From positions 1-46,534 of the forward strand of contig NZ_QTPP01000053.1 of the NCBI RefSeq assembly GCF_003853415.1: a stretch of 46,534 nt of DNA, written 5' to 3'. This stretch comes from Burkholderia sp. Bp9142. GTDB lineage: Bacteria; Pseudomonadota; Gammaproteobacteria; Burkholderiales; Burkholderiaceae. The notes beneath the pieces are model-generated. The model did no database searches. It worked only from the letters and a program-made list of their open reading frames with translations, and had not been told where the DNA came from. Below are positions 34,187 to 42,827 of the stretch, piece by piece (the first letter of the stretch is position 1; each line of letters begins with the position of its first letter). The position numbers and the translations under genes were made by a program.

Positions 34187-35161
34187 ATGGCCGTGACGGT
34201 TCGGATAGCAGGAACAGGTGACGTGGACGTGCTGGAATGTCTCGAAGTCGGCCGCGAAAGTCCGGGGCCGGGTGACGTCTGGCTCGAGCAAGAGGCGATT
34301 GGCGTCAACCCGCTCGATGTCAGTCAACGCCGGGGAGATGCGCCGGTGGCGCTTCCGTCGGGCCTTGGTCTCGAGGGGGCCGGCGTCGTTGCCGCGGTTG
34401 GCGATGGCGTCGTCGATTTCCGGGTGGGGGACCGAGTCGGTTATGCGACCGGCCCACTGGGCGCCTATGCAAGCGGCAGACGATATCCGGCGGAGCGGTT
34501 GGTCGCGCTGCCGGATGCCGTGAGCTTCGATGAAGCGGCCGCCGTGCTGTTCAAGGGGATCACCGCGCAGTATCTGTTGACCACGACCTTTCAGGTTCGC
34601 GACGGCAGTGTCGTCGTCATCTACGGCGCAGCCGGCGCACTCGGACAGATCATGGTCCCTTGGGCCAGGCATCTGGGCGCGCATGTGATTGGCGTCGTCT
34701 CGCGATCGGCGAGTGTCGAGCGTGCCCGCCAGGCCGGTTGCGATCAGGTGCTGGTGTTCGACGCGGCAACGCTGGGCGAACAGGTGACCGACATCACCGG
34801 GGGCCGGAAGGCGGATGTGGTTTACGACGGCGTGGGGAAGGCGTCTTTCGATGCATCGCTCGACTGCCTTCGTCCGCGGGGGCTCATGGTCTCGTTCGGC
34901 ATGACCTCCGGTGCGCCGTCGCCGGTCAACGTGTCGACATTGAACGCGAAGGGCTCCCTGTACCTGACTCGCCCGTCGCTGGCAGCGCATACGGCGTCGG
35001 CCGAGGTTTACCGCCAGCGTGCGCACGAGGTGCTGGGCGCGATCCGGGCGGGATTCATTCGCGCCAATCCGCGGCACACGTTCCCGCTCGCCGATGTGCG
35101 GAAAGCCCATTCGCTGCTGCAGCAAAGCCAAACGGAAGGGGCCGTTATACTGAAACCCTAA
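34187..35161 (+). CDS. Quinone oxidoreductase-like MDR protein
   Basis: A 324-residue zinc-free medium-chain dehydrogenase/reductase of the quinone oxidoreductase branch. It has 'GVNPLDVSQRRG', 'GLGLEGAGVVAAVGDGVVDFRVGDRVGY', a NADPH loop 'VVIYGAAGALGQIMVPWARHLGAHVIGV' and 'VYDGVGKASFDASLDCLRPRGLMVSFG'. It lacks the catalytic zinc ligands of alcohol dehydrogenases. ATG 34187 follows AAGGAG; the longer frame from 33878 overlaps the YCII gene and is rejected. It probably reduces an enone or quinone; the link to the methylmalonate pathway is not evident. Confidence 0.9.
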   Translation: MAVTVRIAGTGDVDVLECLEVGRESPGPGDVWLEQEAIGVNPLDVSQRRGDAPVALPSGLGLEGAGVVAAVGDGVVDFRVGDRVGYATGPLGAYASGRRYPAERLVALPDAVSFDEAAAVLFKGITAQYLLTTTFQVRDGSVVVIYGAAGALGQIMVPWARHLGAHVIGVVSRSASVERARQAGCDQVLVFDAATLGEQVTDITGGRKADVVYDGVGKASFDASLDCLRPRGLMVSFGMTSGAPSPVNVSTLNAKGSLYLTRPSLAAHTASAEVYRQRAHEVLGAIRAGFIRANPRHTFPLADVRKAHSLLQQSQTEGAVILKP

Positions 35162-35209
35162 TGTCATTGGAAGCCGACTCCACGGCGTCGTATGTCATCT
35201 GCCACAACG

Positions 35210-36133
35210 ATGAGCGCATTCGGAAGTCAATACGCGGACCAGATCGGGGCGCTGCTTGCGTTGCATGACGGCGGTACGTTCGCGCAGGCCGGCAAGATTC
35301 TGCAACGACATCCGACCGTGATCTCGAAGCGTGTCTCGGAGCTCGAGGCGAGGCTTGGCATCCGGCTGGTCGAGCGATCGACACGTCATGTCCGCTTTAC
35401 CGAGGCGGGGACGCGCTTCATCCAGCGATTGCGCGAAGCGGAGGCGGTACTGGCGGATGCCGAGCGGGAAGTGTCCGAATCGGCGATACGGGCGACGGGG
35501 TCGCTTCGTCTCGCCCTTCCAGGCGCACTCGGTCGGATGTGGCTGGCGCCGTTGATCGCCGAGTTCGCATTGGCCCATCCCGACCTGATCGTTCACGCGG
35601 AATATTCCGAACAGTTCGCGGACATCATCGGCGAGGGGTTCGACGCGGCAATTCGTGTAGGCAGACTGAACGACAGCGTCCTGCGGGCCAGGAAGCTTTG
35701 CGACCACCAAAGGATTCTGTGTGCATCGCCCGCTTATCTGCGGGCGCACGGCGTACCGGAAACGCCGCGTGATCTGAGCCGCCACAATTGCCTCGGCTTC
35801 ACCGGTCTTGCGACCTATCCCGCGTGGAAGCTCTCGAACGGCAGCCAAGCGGAGACGGTTACCGTACGCGGCAACCTCTCCAGCAACGAGAACTCGACGC
35901 TGCTTCTCGCCGCGGTGCGAGGGGTGGGCATCGTGGCTGGCGGCGACTGGCTGATGAGCAAGGATATTGCATCGGGGCGACTCGTCAGGGTGCTGCCGCA
36001 ATGGCATCTCGACGAGCGTTCGGGCGTCTATCTGGTGACGCCGTCGATCAAGCACACGCCGGCGAAGCTGAAGCTTTTCAAGCAATGGATCGAGGAGCAG
36101 TTCACACCGAAACCGCCTTGGGCATCCGTGTGA
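35210..36133 (+). CDS. LysR-family regulator
   Basis: A 307-residue LysR regulator. The HTH is 'IGALLALHDGGTFAQAGKILQRHPTVISKRVSELEARLGIRLVERSTR'; the effector domain ('GSLRLALPGALGRMWLAPLIAEFALAHPDLIVHAEY') belongs to the CrgA/DmlR-like group. The start may be 35210 or the ATG six codons earlier at 35192. It closes the block from 29287 to 36133 and is the natural candidate to regulate it. Confidence 0.9.
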   Translation: MSAFGSQYADQIGALLALHDGGTFAQAGKILQRHPTVISKRVSELEARLGIRLVERSTRHVRFTEAGTRFIQRLREAEAVLADAEREVSESAIRATGSLRLALPGALGRMWLAPLIAEFALAHPDLIVHAEYSEQFADIIGEGFDAAIRVGRLNDSVLRARKLCDHQRILCASPAYLRAHGVPETPRDLSRHNCLGFTGLATYPAWKLSNGSQAETVTVRGNLSSNENSTLLLAAVRGVGIVAGGDWLMSKDIASGRLVRVLPQWHLDERSGVYLVTPSIKHTPAKLKLFKQWIEEQFTPKPPWASV

Positions 36134-36185
36134 ATTTGCCGGGCAGCATCCTCGGGAACGGCCTCGTAGTCAACGAAGGTGCATC

Positions 36186-37100
36186 GTGGCATCCAGAAAG
36201 CTATTGGAAAACTGGGACGATTATCGCTACTTTCTGGCCGTCGCGCAGACCGGAACGCTATCCGCGGCCGCGGAGCGACTCGGCACGGAGCACACGACAG
36301 TGTCCCGGCGGATTCGCTCGCTGGAAAGCGGACTGAATAGCCGACTGTTCCATAAAAGCACGACAGGCTATGTGCTCACGCCGGAAGGGGAGCGCGTACT
36401 CGAGGTCGTGCAAGGCGTCGAGAGCGCGTTCCATACGTCGCGCGCGATCGCTGCCGCGGATGCCGATGCGGTGGAGGGGATCGTGCGCATCGGTGCACCG
36501 GACGGATTTGGTTCGATCTTCCTTGCTCCGCGCATTCCCGAACTGAGCGCAATGAACCCGCGCCTGGAGATTGAAATCCTCGCCGCGCCGAGGATCTTCA
36601 GCTTGTGGAAGCAGGAGGCGGATATCGCGATCAGCCTGTCCGGCGCGCAGCATCTCCGGGTGGCGTCACGGCGGCTCACCGATTACCGGATGTTCGTGTA
36701 CGGCTCCAGAACCTACCTCGATCATGCGGAGCCAATCAGGGCGATCCAGGACTTCAGGAAGCATCCCTTTGTCGGCTACGTCGAAGCGGGCCTTTTTGCG
36801 CCGGAGCTGAATTATCTGCACGCCATCGATGCAGGTATTCAGCCACGTATCCGGAGTTCGGCACTGTTGCCCCAAGTCTTCGCAACCGCAGCCGGGCACG
36901 GTCTCGGGATCCTGCCGGCATATGTCGCTGAATCGTTTCCGCATCTCGTTGCGGTGCTTCCAGCCGAGTTCAGCCTGACGCGTTCGTTCCACATGCACAT
37001 GCATGAGGACCATCGCAAGGCCGCGCATATTCGAGTGGTGGCCAACTTTATCGCGAAGGTGGTCCAGGACAATGTGGCGCTGTTCATGCGAGATGCCTAG
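36186..37100 (+). CDS. LysR-family regulator
   Basis: A 304-residue LysR regulator with HTH 'DDYRYFLAVAQTGTLSAAAERLGTEHTTVSRRIRSLESGLNSRLFHKS' and the effector-domain start 'GIVRIGAPDGFGSIFLAPRIPEL'. It follows the previous lysR on the same strand by 52 bases but is only distantly similar to it, so it is not a recent duplicate. Its own target is not evident; about 265 bases of GC-rich, apparently non-coding DNA separate it from the convergent hydrolase gene. Confidence 0.9.
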   Translation: MASRKLLENWDDYRYFLAVAQTGTLSAAAERLGTEHTTVSRRIRSLESGLNSRLFHKSTTGYVLTPEGERVLEVVQGVESAFHTSRAIAAADADAVEGIVRIGAPDGFGSIFLAPRIPELSAMNPRLEIEILAAPRIFSLWKQEADIAISLSGAQHLRVASRRLTDYRMFVYGSRTYLDHAEPIRAIQDFRKHPFVGYVEAGLFAPELNYLHAIDAGIQPRIRSSALLPQVFATAAGHGLGILPAYVAESFPHLVAVLPAEFSLTRSFHMHMHEDHRKAAHIRVVANFIAKVVQDNVALFMRDA

Positions 37101-37365
37101 TCGCGGCACCTGGGGCGACGTTGAGACTTCGCATCGTCTTGACTCCGCGGCGGCGTGACATTCCGCGGATATCCGGGCCGAAGTCGCGACGGCGCTGCTC
37201 GCCGCCGTCCGCGTGCGTCGGACGGTCGGCGGCGATGCGTGTTTCGCGGACATCTTCGGCGACCGCGACCGGACATCGCCGGGATCCGGGCTGTGGCAGC
37301 GCGTCCGCGGAGACGTCGAAGGCCGCGCGGCCTCGCGTTTGTCCTGTTCGCCGCCGGACCGACAT

Positions 37366-38142
37366 TTACTTCGAAACAGCAGCGGTCGCGTCGAGGATCA
37401 CCTTGGCGATTTCAGACGGCTGCGACAAGTGAGGCGCATGGCTTGCGCGCAGCGTCGTGACATGCGCCGAAATCTTCTTTGCCATCGCGACCTGCAGAGC
37501 CGGGTCAAGCATGTGGTCGTGCTCACTGACCACGTACCAGGACGGCTTCGTCTTCCAGGCCGCGGCCGTCACCTTCTCCTCGAAGTTCTTTCCACGGGTA
37601 GGCGTTTGCGTCGCATACATCAGCCGGGTTTGTTCCGCCGGAACGTCCTGTGCGAGATGCTTTTGCACGCCCTCCAGGCTCAACGTCAGAAACCCGTCCT
37701 TGTCCGCAACGATGTGGCTGAAACCGGACGGAGTCGGGTAGTCCTTCGAAACATCGGCAACCGACTGCCCTTCGGAGGGCGCGAATGCAGCAACATAGAC
37801 GAGGGCTTTGACGTTGTCCCGCGCTCCTGCTTGAGTGATGACGGCACCGCCCCACGAATGCGCCACGAGAACGACCGGTCCCGTTTGCTGGTCGAGAACG
37901 CGTTGTGTTGCCTTGACGTCGTCGGCCAGCGAACTCAGCGGATTTTGCACGGCCACGACATTCAGCCCCTTTTCCTGGAGCAAGGGGATGACCTTGTTCC
38001 AGGTCGAACCATCCGCGAATGCCCCGTGAACGAGCACGACGGTGGGCTTATGTACCTCTGCCGCAATGGCGGACGTGGAAGTCGAAACGGCTGCTGCGCT
38101 CCCGAGAGCGGCTGCGACGATCGCTGCTTTTGAGACGGACAT
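37366..38142 (-). CDS. Secreted alpha/beta hydrolase
   Basis: A 258-residue alpha/beta hydrolase with a signal peptide (MSVSKAAIVAAALGSAAAVSTSTSAIAAE). 'VVLVHGAFADGSTWNKVIPLLQEKG' is the oxyanion strand-turn and the nucleophile is the serine in VLVAHSWGGAV. The acid is probably in 'SEHDHMLDP' and the histidine in 'RASHAPHLSQP'. Family members are salicylate esterase- or haloperoxidase-like; the substrate is unknown. ATG 38142 follows AAGGAA. It is divergent from a lysR gene, a common regulator-target arrangement. Confidence 0.87.
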   Translation of the reverse strand: MSVSKAAIVAAALGSAAAVSTSTSAIAAEVHKPTVVLVHGAFADGSTWNKVIPLLQEKGLNVVAVQNPLSSLADDVKATQRVLDQQTGPVVLVAHSWGGAVITQAGARDNVKALVYVAAFAPSEGQSVADVSKDYPTPSGFSHIVADKDGFLTLSLEGVQKHLAQDVPAEQTRLMYATQTPTRGKNFEEKVTAAAWKTKPSWYVVSEHDHMLDPALQVAMAKKISAHVTTLRASHAPHLSQPSEIAKVILDATAAVSK

Positions 38143-38217
38143 CTGATTTCCTTGGAAATGGGTCTGAGGAGGCCGCCGGGCAATGTGGCGCCGATGGCGA
38201 AGTTGCACTGTAGACAT

Positions 38218-38274
38218 GAAACAAATTGAGTACAATTTTCGTACCATTTCAAAACTGGAAACAAAATTTTTCTA
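38218..38274. promoter_or_regulatory. AT-rich LysR-type control region between hydrolase and lysR
   Basis: AAATTG-AGTA-CAATTT (38223-38238) is a 16-bp dyad, with GTAC repeated at 38230 and 38241. The word GAAACAAA occurs twice, at 38218 and again about 40 bases on. The stretch is conspicuously AT-rich in GC-rich surroundings and fits a shared operator/promoter for the two divergent genes. Confidence 0.5.
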
Positions 38275-39165
38275 ATGGACAGACTGGCATGCATGAAGGT
38301 GTTCGTCAGGGCCGTCGAAGCGGGTTCGATCTCGTCAGCAGCCAACGAACTGAATATGTCGCCGCAACTGGCTGGCAAACAGATACGCGCGCTGGAAGAG
38401 GGGCTCGGGATCAAGCTGCTAAGCAGAACGACACGTCGGCAGAGCCTGACGGACAGTGGCCAGCTGTTTTACGAGCGTGCGAAAAGCATCCTCGCCGAGA
38501 TGGAGGCTGCGGAGGCGCTCATGGCGGAAACGCGCGCCGAACCAAGGGGCAGGCTGCGCATCAGCGCGCCCATCACATTCGGGAGTCATGGGCTCGCGCC
38601 CGAGATTCCCGAATACCTCAGCCAACATCCCGAGGTATCGGTGGACCTCAACCTTTCCAATCGCACGGTCGACCTGGTGGAAGAGGGCTTCGATGTCGTC
38701 TTTCGAACCGGAGATCTTCCCGACAGCAGCTTGATTGCGAGGCGCCTCGGTTGGTATCGCCTGGTGCTCTGTGCGGCACCCGATTACATCAGGTCTGCAG
38801 GGAAGTTACGGAGTCCGGAGGATCTGGCGAACCATGAATGTCTTGTTTTCTCGCACACCGTGCTTCGTACCCAGTGGACATTCGACGGCCCGGATGGGCG
38901 GGTGTCCGTGCCGATCAAAGGCCGTTTCTCCACCAATAGCGGAGAAGCGCTTCGCTCGACGGCAGTCGCAGGCATGGGCATTCTGCTGCAGCCCTATGAA
39001 CTTGTGGCGGACGAGATTGCGGCCGGACGACTGGTACGGCTTCTGCCCGAGTATGAGCCACCGGCTCGTGCGCTGCATGCGCTGTACGCGTCAGACAGGC
39101 AGATGACGCCGAAGCTGCGGAGCTTTCTGGAGTTTGCGGTCAACCGGTTCGGCGAGAGGCGGTAG
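38275..39165 (+). CDS. LysR-family regulator, divergent from the hydrolase
   Basis: A 296-residue LysR regulator of the CrgA/DmlR-like group. The HTH is 'MKVFVRAVEAGSISSAANELNMSPQLAGKQIRALEEGLGIKLLSRTTR', the effector domain begins at 'RGRLRISAPITFGSHGLAPEIPEYL', and 'FDVVFRTGDLPDSSLIARRLG' is typical. It probably controls the adjacent secreted hydrolase gene. There is no strong ribosome site; the start follows from family length. Confidence 0.9.
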   Translation: MDRLACMKVFVRAVEAGSISSAANELNMSPQLAGKQIRALEEGLGIKLLSRTTRRQSLTDSGQLFYERAKSILAEMEAAEALMAETRAEPRGRLRISAPITFGSHGLAPEIPEYLSQHPEVSVDLNLSNRTVDLVEEGFDVVFRTGDLPDSSLIARRLGWYRLVLCAAPDYIRSAGKLRSPEDLANHECLVFSHTVLRTQWTFDGPDGRVSVPIKGRFSTNSGEALRSTAVAGMGILLQPYELVADEIAAGRLVRLLPEYEPPARALHALYASDRQMTPKLRSFLEFAVNRFGERR

Positions 39166-39920
39166 TCCTCGCCGAAATTCGCTGAATTCCTCTACCGGAG
39201 CGACTTTCTATTTTCAAGTGATTCGCGCTGCTGCGGGTGCGTGTCATTCAAATATAAACAGATTGGTTCGTTACTTAACGGGCGAGCGCCTTGAATGGAT
39301 TTGTAATAAATGTCGGGCCGATGGCATGCGGCAGTTCGAAAATCTCGTGGCGCCACCAGTATCATTTTTGAAAGAATGTTGGAGAATTGCCTTCCCGAAA
39401 ATAGCTCGTGTCGATGTTTACGATGGCATGGCTTCGATCTATCGCATGAAATTCTTCAATAACGTTTCTCCACGAGGGATCGATGCGATGGAACATTCGC
39501 TGTCGGGTCAAGCAACTGTATGCGAGGTAGCGATTATTGAACAAACATGACGATTGTTTCTGCTTTCGATCGTGTTGAGAAATAATCGAGCCCTATTTAT
39601 TTAGATTCCCGAGCGAATAAATCCCTCTACACTGTCTTGAGCAACGGCTGCTATTCAGTCGCCCGGATTGCCACAACCGGGGCCGAACGGTTGGTGTGTG
39701 AAATGCCGTGGTGGTGTCTGGTTTTAAAAAAACAAGAAAATTGAAAAAGAACCGCTCTAGAGCCTGACCGTATAGGAAAGAGCATGCAAAGACCGGGGAC
39801 AGATGTCCGCAGCGCGGGCACATTGCACGATTTCGGCGCGACAGCGTGCACCGAGGCCACCATCCATCGGCTCGACATCGTCTTGCCTGCCCAGGTATCG
39901 CGATTGCCGGGCGTCGTGCG
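39166..39920. other. Long AT-richer gap before the sigma-54 activator
   Basis: These 755 bases hold no gene I can support; a 138-codon frame crossing the end of the lysR gene has no ribosome site and no recognisable sequence. The stretch is lower in GC than its flanks, with A/T-runs near 39724-39745. CAACCG-N8-CGGTTG (39674-39693) and GCTCTAGAGC (39754-39763) are dyads near the presumed promoter of the activator gene. It may be a relic of foreign DNA. Confidence 0.45.
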
Positions 39921-42209
39921 ATGAAGGGGATCCGGAACAGGGCCGCTTGCGGCCCGGACGGGTGCGCGCACGGCGGCGACGGTACGCTTGACGCGCATGT
40001 CCTGATCGGCGTGTCGACGGCATTTCGCCAACTGGTCAGGATGATCGATCGGGTGGCGCCGACCGACCATACGCTGCTGATCGTCGGACCTACCGGCTCC
40101 GGAAAGGAACTGGTGGCGCGGCGCCTTCACGCAAACGGCCCGCGGTGCGACAAGCCGTTCATCGACGTGAATTGCGGCGCCATTCCCCATGATCTGATCG
40201 AGGCGGAGTTCTTCGGTCATGTCCGTGGCGCCTTTACGGGCGCTGTCGACGACCACCGCGGCCTGTTCGACCAGGTCGGGGCCGGCACGCTCTTTCTCGA
40301 CGAGATCGGCGAACTGCCGCTTGCGCTCCAGCCCAAACTGCTGCGCGTGCTCGAAACGCGCACGTTCCGGCCGATCGGCGCATCGGCAAGCCAGCGCTTT
40401 GCCGGACGCATCGTGGCGGCCACCCATCGAAACCTGCTGGAAGAAGCGCGCGTTGGCCGGTTCAGGGAAGACTTGTTCTACCGGCTTGCGGTGTTCATCC
40501 TCAATGTGCCTGGGCTCGCGCAACGAAGCGAGGACATCCCGCTGCTGGCCGCGCATTTTGCGGCCCAGCAAACGCGCGCGATCGCGTTCACGCCGGCGGC
40601 GATCAAGCGGATGTGCGAGCATCCGTGGCCGGGCAACGTTCGCCAGTTGCGCAATCTCGTCAGCCAGCTCAGCGTGTTCGCGGAGCATGCGCGGATCGAC
40701 GCCGAAACGCTCGCGCCGTTTCTGGCCACGGACGCGCCCGACGCGACGGCATGTGCGCTGCTCGCGGACCGCCTGCTCGAGTTCGGCGGCAGTGACAAGC
40801 TGGCCGCGGCCGAACGCCTGCTCATCGACCGCGCGCTCGAGAGAACTTCGTATAACAAGAGCGCAGCGGCCGCGTTGCTCGGTGTCGGCCGCAAGGTCGT
40901 CGAGCGCCGGCTCAAGGCGCGCGAGGCGCAACACGGGGAGGCCCGACAGTGCCTGGAGCGCGCGGAAGCGCTGGCCGGCGCCACCCAGTATCGCGAATCC
41001 GTCGCGCTGCTGCACCGCTGCCTCGATCTCCTGCAAAAGGCCAGTCCGACCGAGGAGAGCCGCCGATTGCAGTTTGGCGCGTATCGCCTGCTTGCCGTCG
41101 TGCTGCGAGGCGTCCATGGCTGGCAGTTTCCCGAAGCGACCGCTTGTTACGAGGCGGCGTTGTCGATCGGCGATGGCGTATGCGACGCGCGCGAACTCGC
41201 CACGGTGCAGTTCGGCATCTGGACGACGCAACTGGTGACGCTGCAACTCACGCGGGCGCGTGCCACGGCGCAGGAACTGCTTCACCGCGCGCACGCGTTG
41301 GACGACCGGGCGATGCTCGACGACGCGCACGTTGCACTGGCCAACACGCTGTTCTGGCTCGGCGACAGTGAGGAAGCGCTGGCGTTGCTGTCCCGTGGCG
41401 GGCTGACCGGCCTCGGCCGCGCCGATCGGCGGCTCGGCGTCTCGGGCGCCGATGTCGCGGGACTTGCATTGACGTTCGAGGGTCTCGCCGCTTACCAGAC
41501 TGGCGCACTCGACGACGCACGCGCTGCGATGGACCGTTTGACCGAGCGAGCGGAAATCGATCCGCCTGACCTGCCCGGTCGCGCGTTCGACCTGCAAGGC
41601 GCCGCGTGGCTTGCGATGCTCTTCAACGACGTCGAGCGGCTCGGGAACCTGACCCGTGCGTTCGACGCCCTACCGGCGACCGGCGCACCGGCCTGTTCGG
41701 GCGGTGCGCTCCGGATTTTCAGGGCGTGCTATTTGAGTGCGATCGGCGAGTTCGGCGACGCCGAGGCGATGCTGCTGGACGGCTATGAAAACGAAATCGA
41801 AAAGCAGGGCGGCGCGCTGTTCCATTCGATCAAGGTCTGGAAGCATGGCGAGATTCTGTTGAACACGGGGCGCGCGCGGCAATGCGAAGTGCTCGTTTCC
41901 GACGCGCTCGACAAGGTGATCCGCAGGCAGGAGCGTGCGTATCTCGGTGAGCTGTTGATCCTCAAGGCGCGTGCGCAATCGATGCTGGGCGATACGGCGG
42001 GTGCCGAGCAAGGGTTGCGCATCGCGATCTCGACGGCGTTGGCGCTGGGCTCCGTGCCCGCTCGCGTTGCCGCAATGGGACGTCTCGCGGATCTGTCGCG
42101 ACAGACCGCCCGTCCGGCGTCGATCATCGAAGCGATCGACCGGCCATTGCACGTGCCCGTCGCTGCACGCCCGCCCGCCATGCCGCTCCAGGATCCAGGC
42201 CTGCTGTAG
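39921..42209 (+). CDS. Sigma-54-dependent activator with C-terminal TPR-like domain
   Basis: A 762-residue bacterial enhancer-binding protein. The AAA+ domain comes almost at once: Walker A GPTGSGKE (56-63), the sigma-54 contact loop GAFTGA (103-108), Walker B 'TLFLDEI' (about 123-129) and 'WPGNVRQLRNLV'. A Fis-type HTH ('ERTSYNKSAAAALLGVGRKVVERRL') follows at about 300-325. Unusually, some 430 further residues follow it, with a helical repeat pattern resembling TPR sensor domains, and there is no N-terminal receiver, GAF or PAS domain. ATG 39921 is the likeliest start; a GTG 25 codons earlier is possible. It is adjacent to, and should activate, the -24/-12 promoter at 42514. Confidence 0.88.
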   Translation: MKGIRNRAACGPDGCAHGGDGTLDAHVLIGVSTAFRQLVRMIDRVAPTDHTLLIVGPTGSGKELVARRLHANGPRCDKPFIDVNCGAIPHDLIEAEFFGHVRGAFTGAVDDHRGLFDQVGAGTLFLDEIGELPLALQPKLLRVLETRTFRPIGASASQRFAGRIVAATHRNLLEEARVGRFREDLFYRLAVFILNVPGLAQRSEDIPLLAAHFAAQQTRAIAFTPAAIKRMCEHPWPGNVRQLRNLVSQLSVFAEHARIDAETLAPFLATDAPDATACALLADRLLEFGGSDKLAAAERLLIDRALERTSYNKSAAAALLGVGRKVVERRLKAREAQHGEARQCLERAEALAGATQYRESVALLHRCLDLLQKASPTEESRRLQFGAYRLLAVVLRGVHGWQFPEATACYEAALSIGDGVCDARELATVQFGIWTTQLVTLQLTRARATAQELLHRAHALDDRAMLDDAHVALANTLFWLGDSEEALALLSRGGLTGLGRADRRLGVSGADVAGLALTFEGLAAYQTGALDDARAAMDRLTERAEIDPPDLPGRAFDLQGAAWLAMLFNDVERLGNLTRAFDALPATGAPACSGGALRIFRACYLSAIGEFGDAEAMLLDGYENEIEKQGGALFHSIKVWKHGEILLNTGRARQCEVLVSDALDKVIRRQERAYLGELLILKARAQSMLGDTAGAEQGLRIAISTALALGSVPARVAAMGRLADLSRQTARPASIIEAIDRPLHVPVAARPPAMPLQDPGLL

Positions 42210-42411
42210 CGATCGCGTCAACGCGATGTCCTGAGCGCGCGGCTCGGCGGCTTGCGCGCGTCACCCCCTTCATCCCGAGACCGTGGCGCGAGGCGAATGC
42301 TGGCGCCTTGTCGACGTGCGCCGAGCCTTTTCCGACATGTCACGCCGGTACGCGTCCCCGGCACCGGACCTCGCGCGCTTGCATCCGGGAGATCGGGCGA
42401 TCGCGCTGCAC

Positions 42412-42429
42412 ATGGACACATTCGTCCAT
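42412..42429. promoter_or_regulatory. Possible enhancer site for the sigma-54 activator
   Basis: ATGGAC-ACATTC-GTCCAT, 6-bp arms, centred about 120 bases upstream of the transcription start predicted from the -24/-12 promoter. That is the usual distance for a Fis-type activator site. Confidence 0.45.
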
Positions 42430-42513
42430 CGCGCAGCAAACGGCCGGACGAATTCGTCCTCGGATTGTCGAGCGGCAGCACCGCGCACGGACACAGGCTT
42501 GTCGATCCACGAT

Positions 42514-42529
42514 TGGCACATCGGTTGCT
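42514..42529 (+). promoter_or_regulatory. Sigma-54 (-24/-12) promoter
   Basis: TGGCAC-ATCGG-TTGCT matches the sigma-54 consensus (TGGCAC-N5-TTGCW) at every defined position. It lies 61 bases before the ATG of the first Y-x(10)-GD gene and 304 bases after the end of the activator gene. Confidence 0.85.
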
Positions 42530-42590
42530 TGATCTCGTGTTCGCGGAGATTCCGCGAATCGGCACGACGACCTTTTTAGCGAGAACGTTT

Positions 42591-42779
42591 ATGAACAGGG
42601 AAACCGGCCATGTCATTCCGCCTTACGGCGTAGCGATCCACCAGGCCATATCGGAAGGCGATGTGTCAAGGATGAAGGCTTTGCTCAGCCAGGCCGAAGA
42701 GGTTCTGAAGCAGCACGAGGACCTGGCTGCCGCGGTCGGCAAGCTCAAGCAGGAGATCGTGAGGCGCGAGCGGGCCTGA
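42591..42779 (+). CDS. Small DUF1843 protein with Y-x(10)-GDV motif
   Basis: A 62-residue protein made up almost entirely of a DUF1843 domain. The motif Y12-x(10)-G23-D24-V25 ('YGVAIHQAISEGDV') is followed by an amphipathic helical tail ('SRMKALLSQAEEVLKQHEDLAAAVGKLKQEIVRRERA'). Two longer downstream proteins end with the same unit. It is the first gene after the sigma-54 promoter, with a modest GAGAA ribosome site. It is too short for an enzyme, and with a radical SAM gene in the operon it is a natural candidate for a modified peptide. The V in place of L sets it apart from the other two. Confidence 0.85.
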   Translation: MNRETGHVIPPYGVAIHQAISEGDVSRMKALLSQAEEVLKQHEDLAAAVGKLKQEIVRRERA

Positions 42780-42827
42780 GCTGCCGTCGCACGCATCGTC
42801 GTTTCGTTTACCACCCAGGAGGACCAA

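Noticed and set aside
37101..37365. Arg-rich frames and GCGGC repeats between lysR and the hydrolase gene
   Set aside because: Low-complexity GC-rich intergenic DNA between convergent genes; no stem with T-run found.
39134..39550. 138-codon plus-strand frame after the third lysR
   Set aside because: Starts inside the lysR gene, has no ribosome site and resembles no protein I know.
39651..41597. 648-codon frame opposite the sigma-54 activator
   Set aside because: Shadow of a well-supported AAA+ gene; no family match visible.
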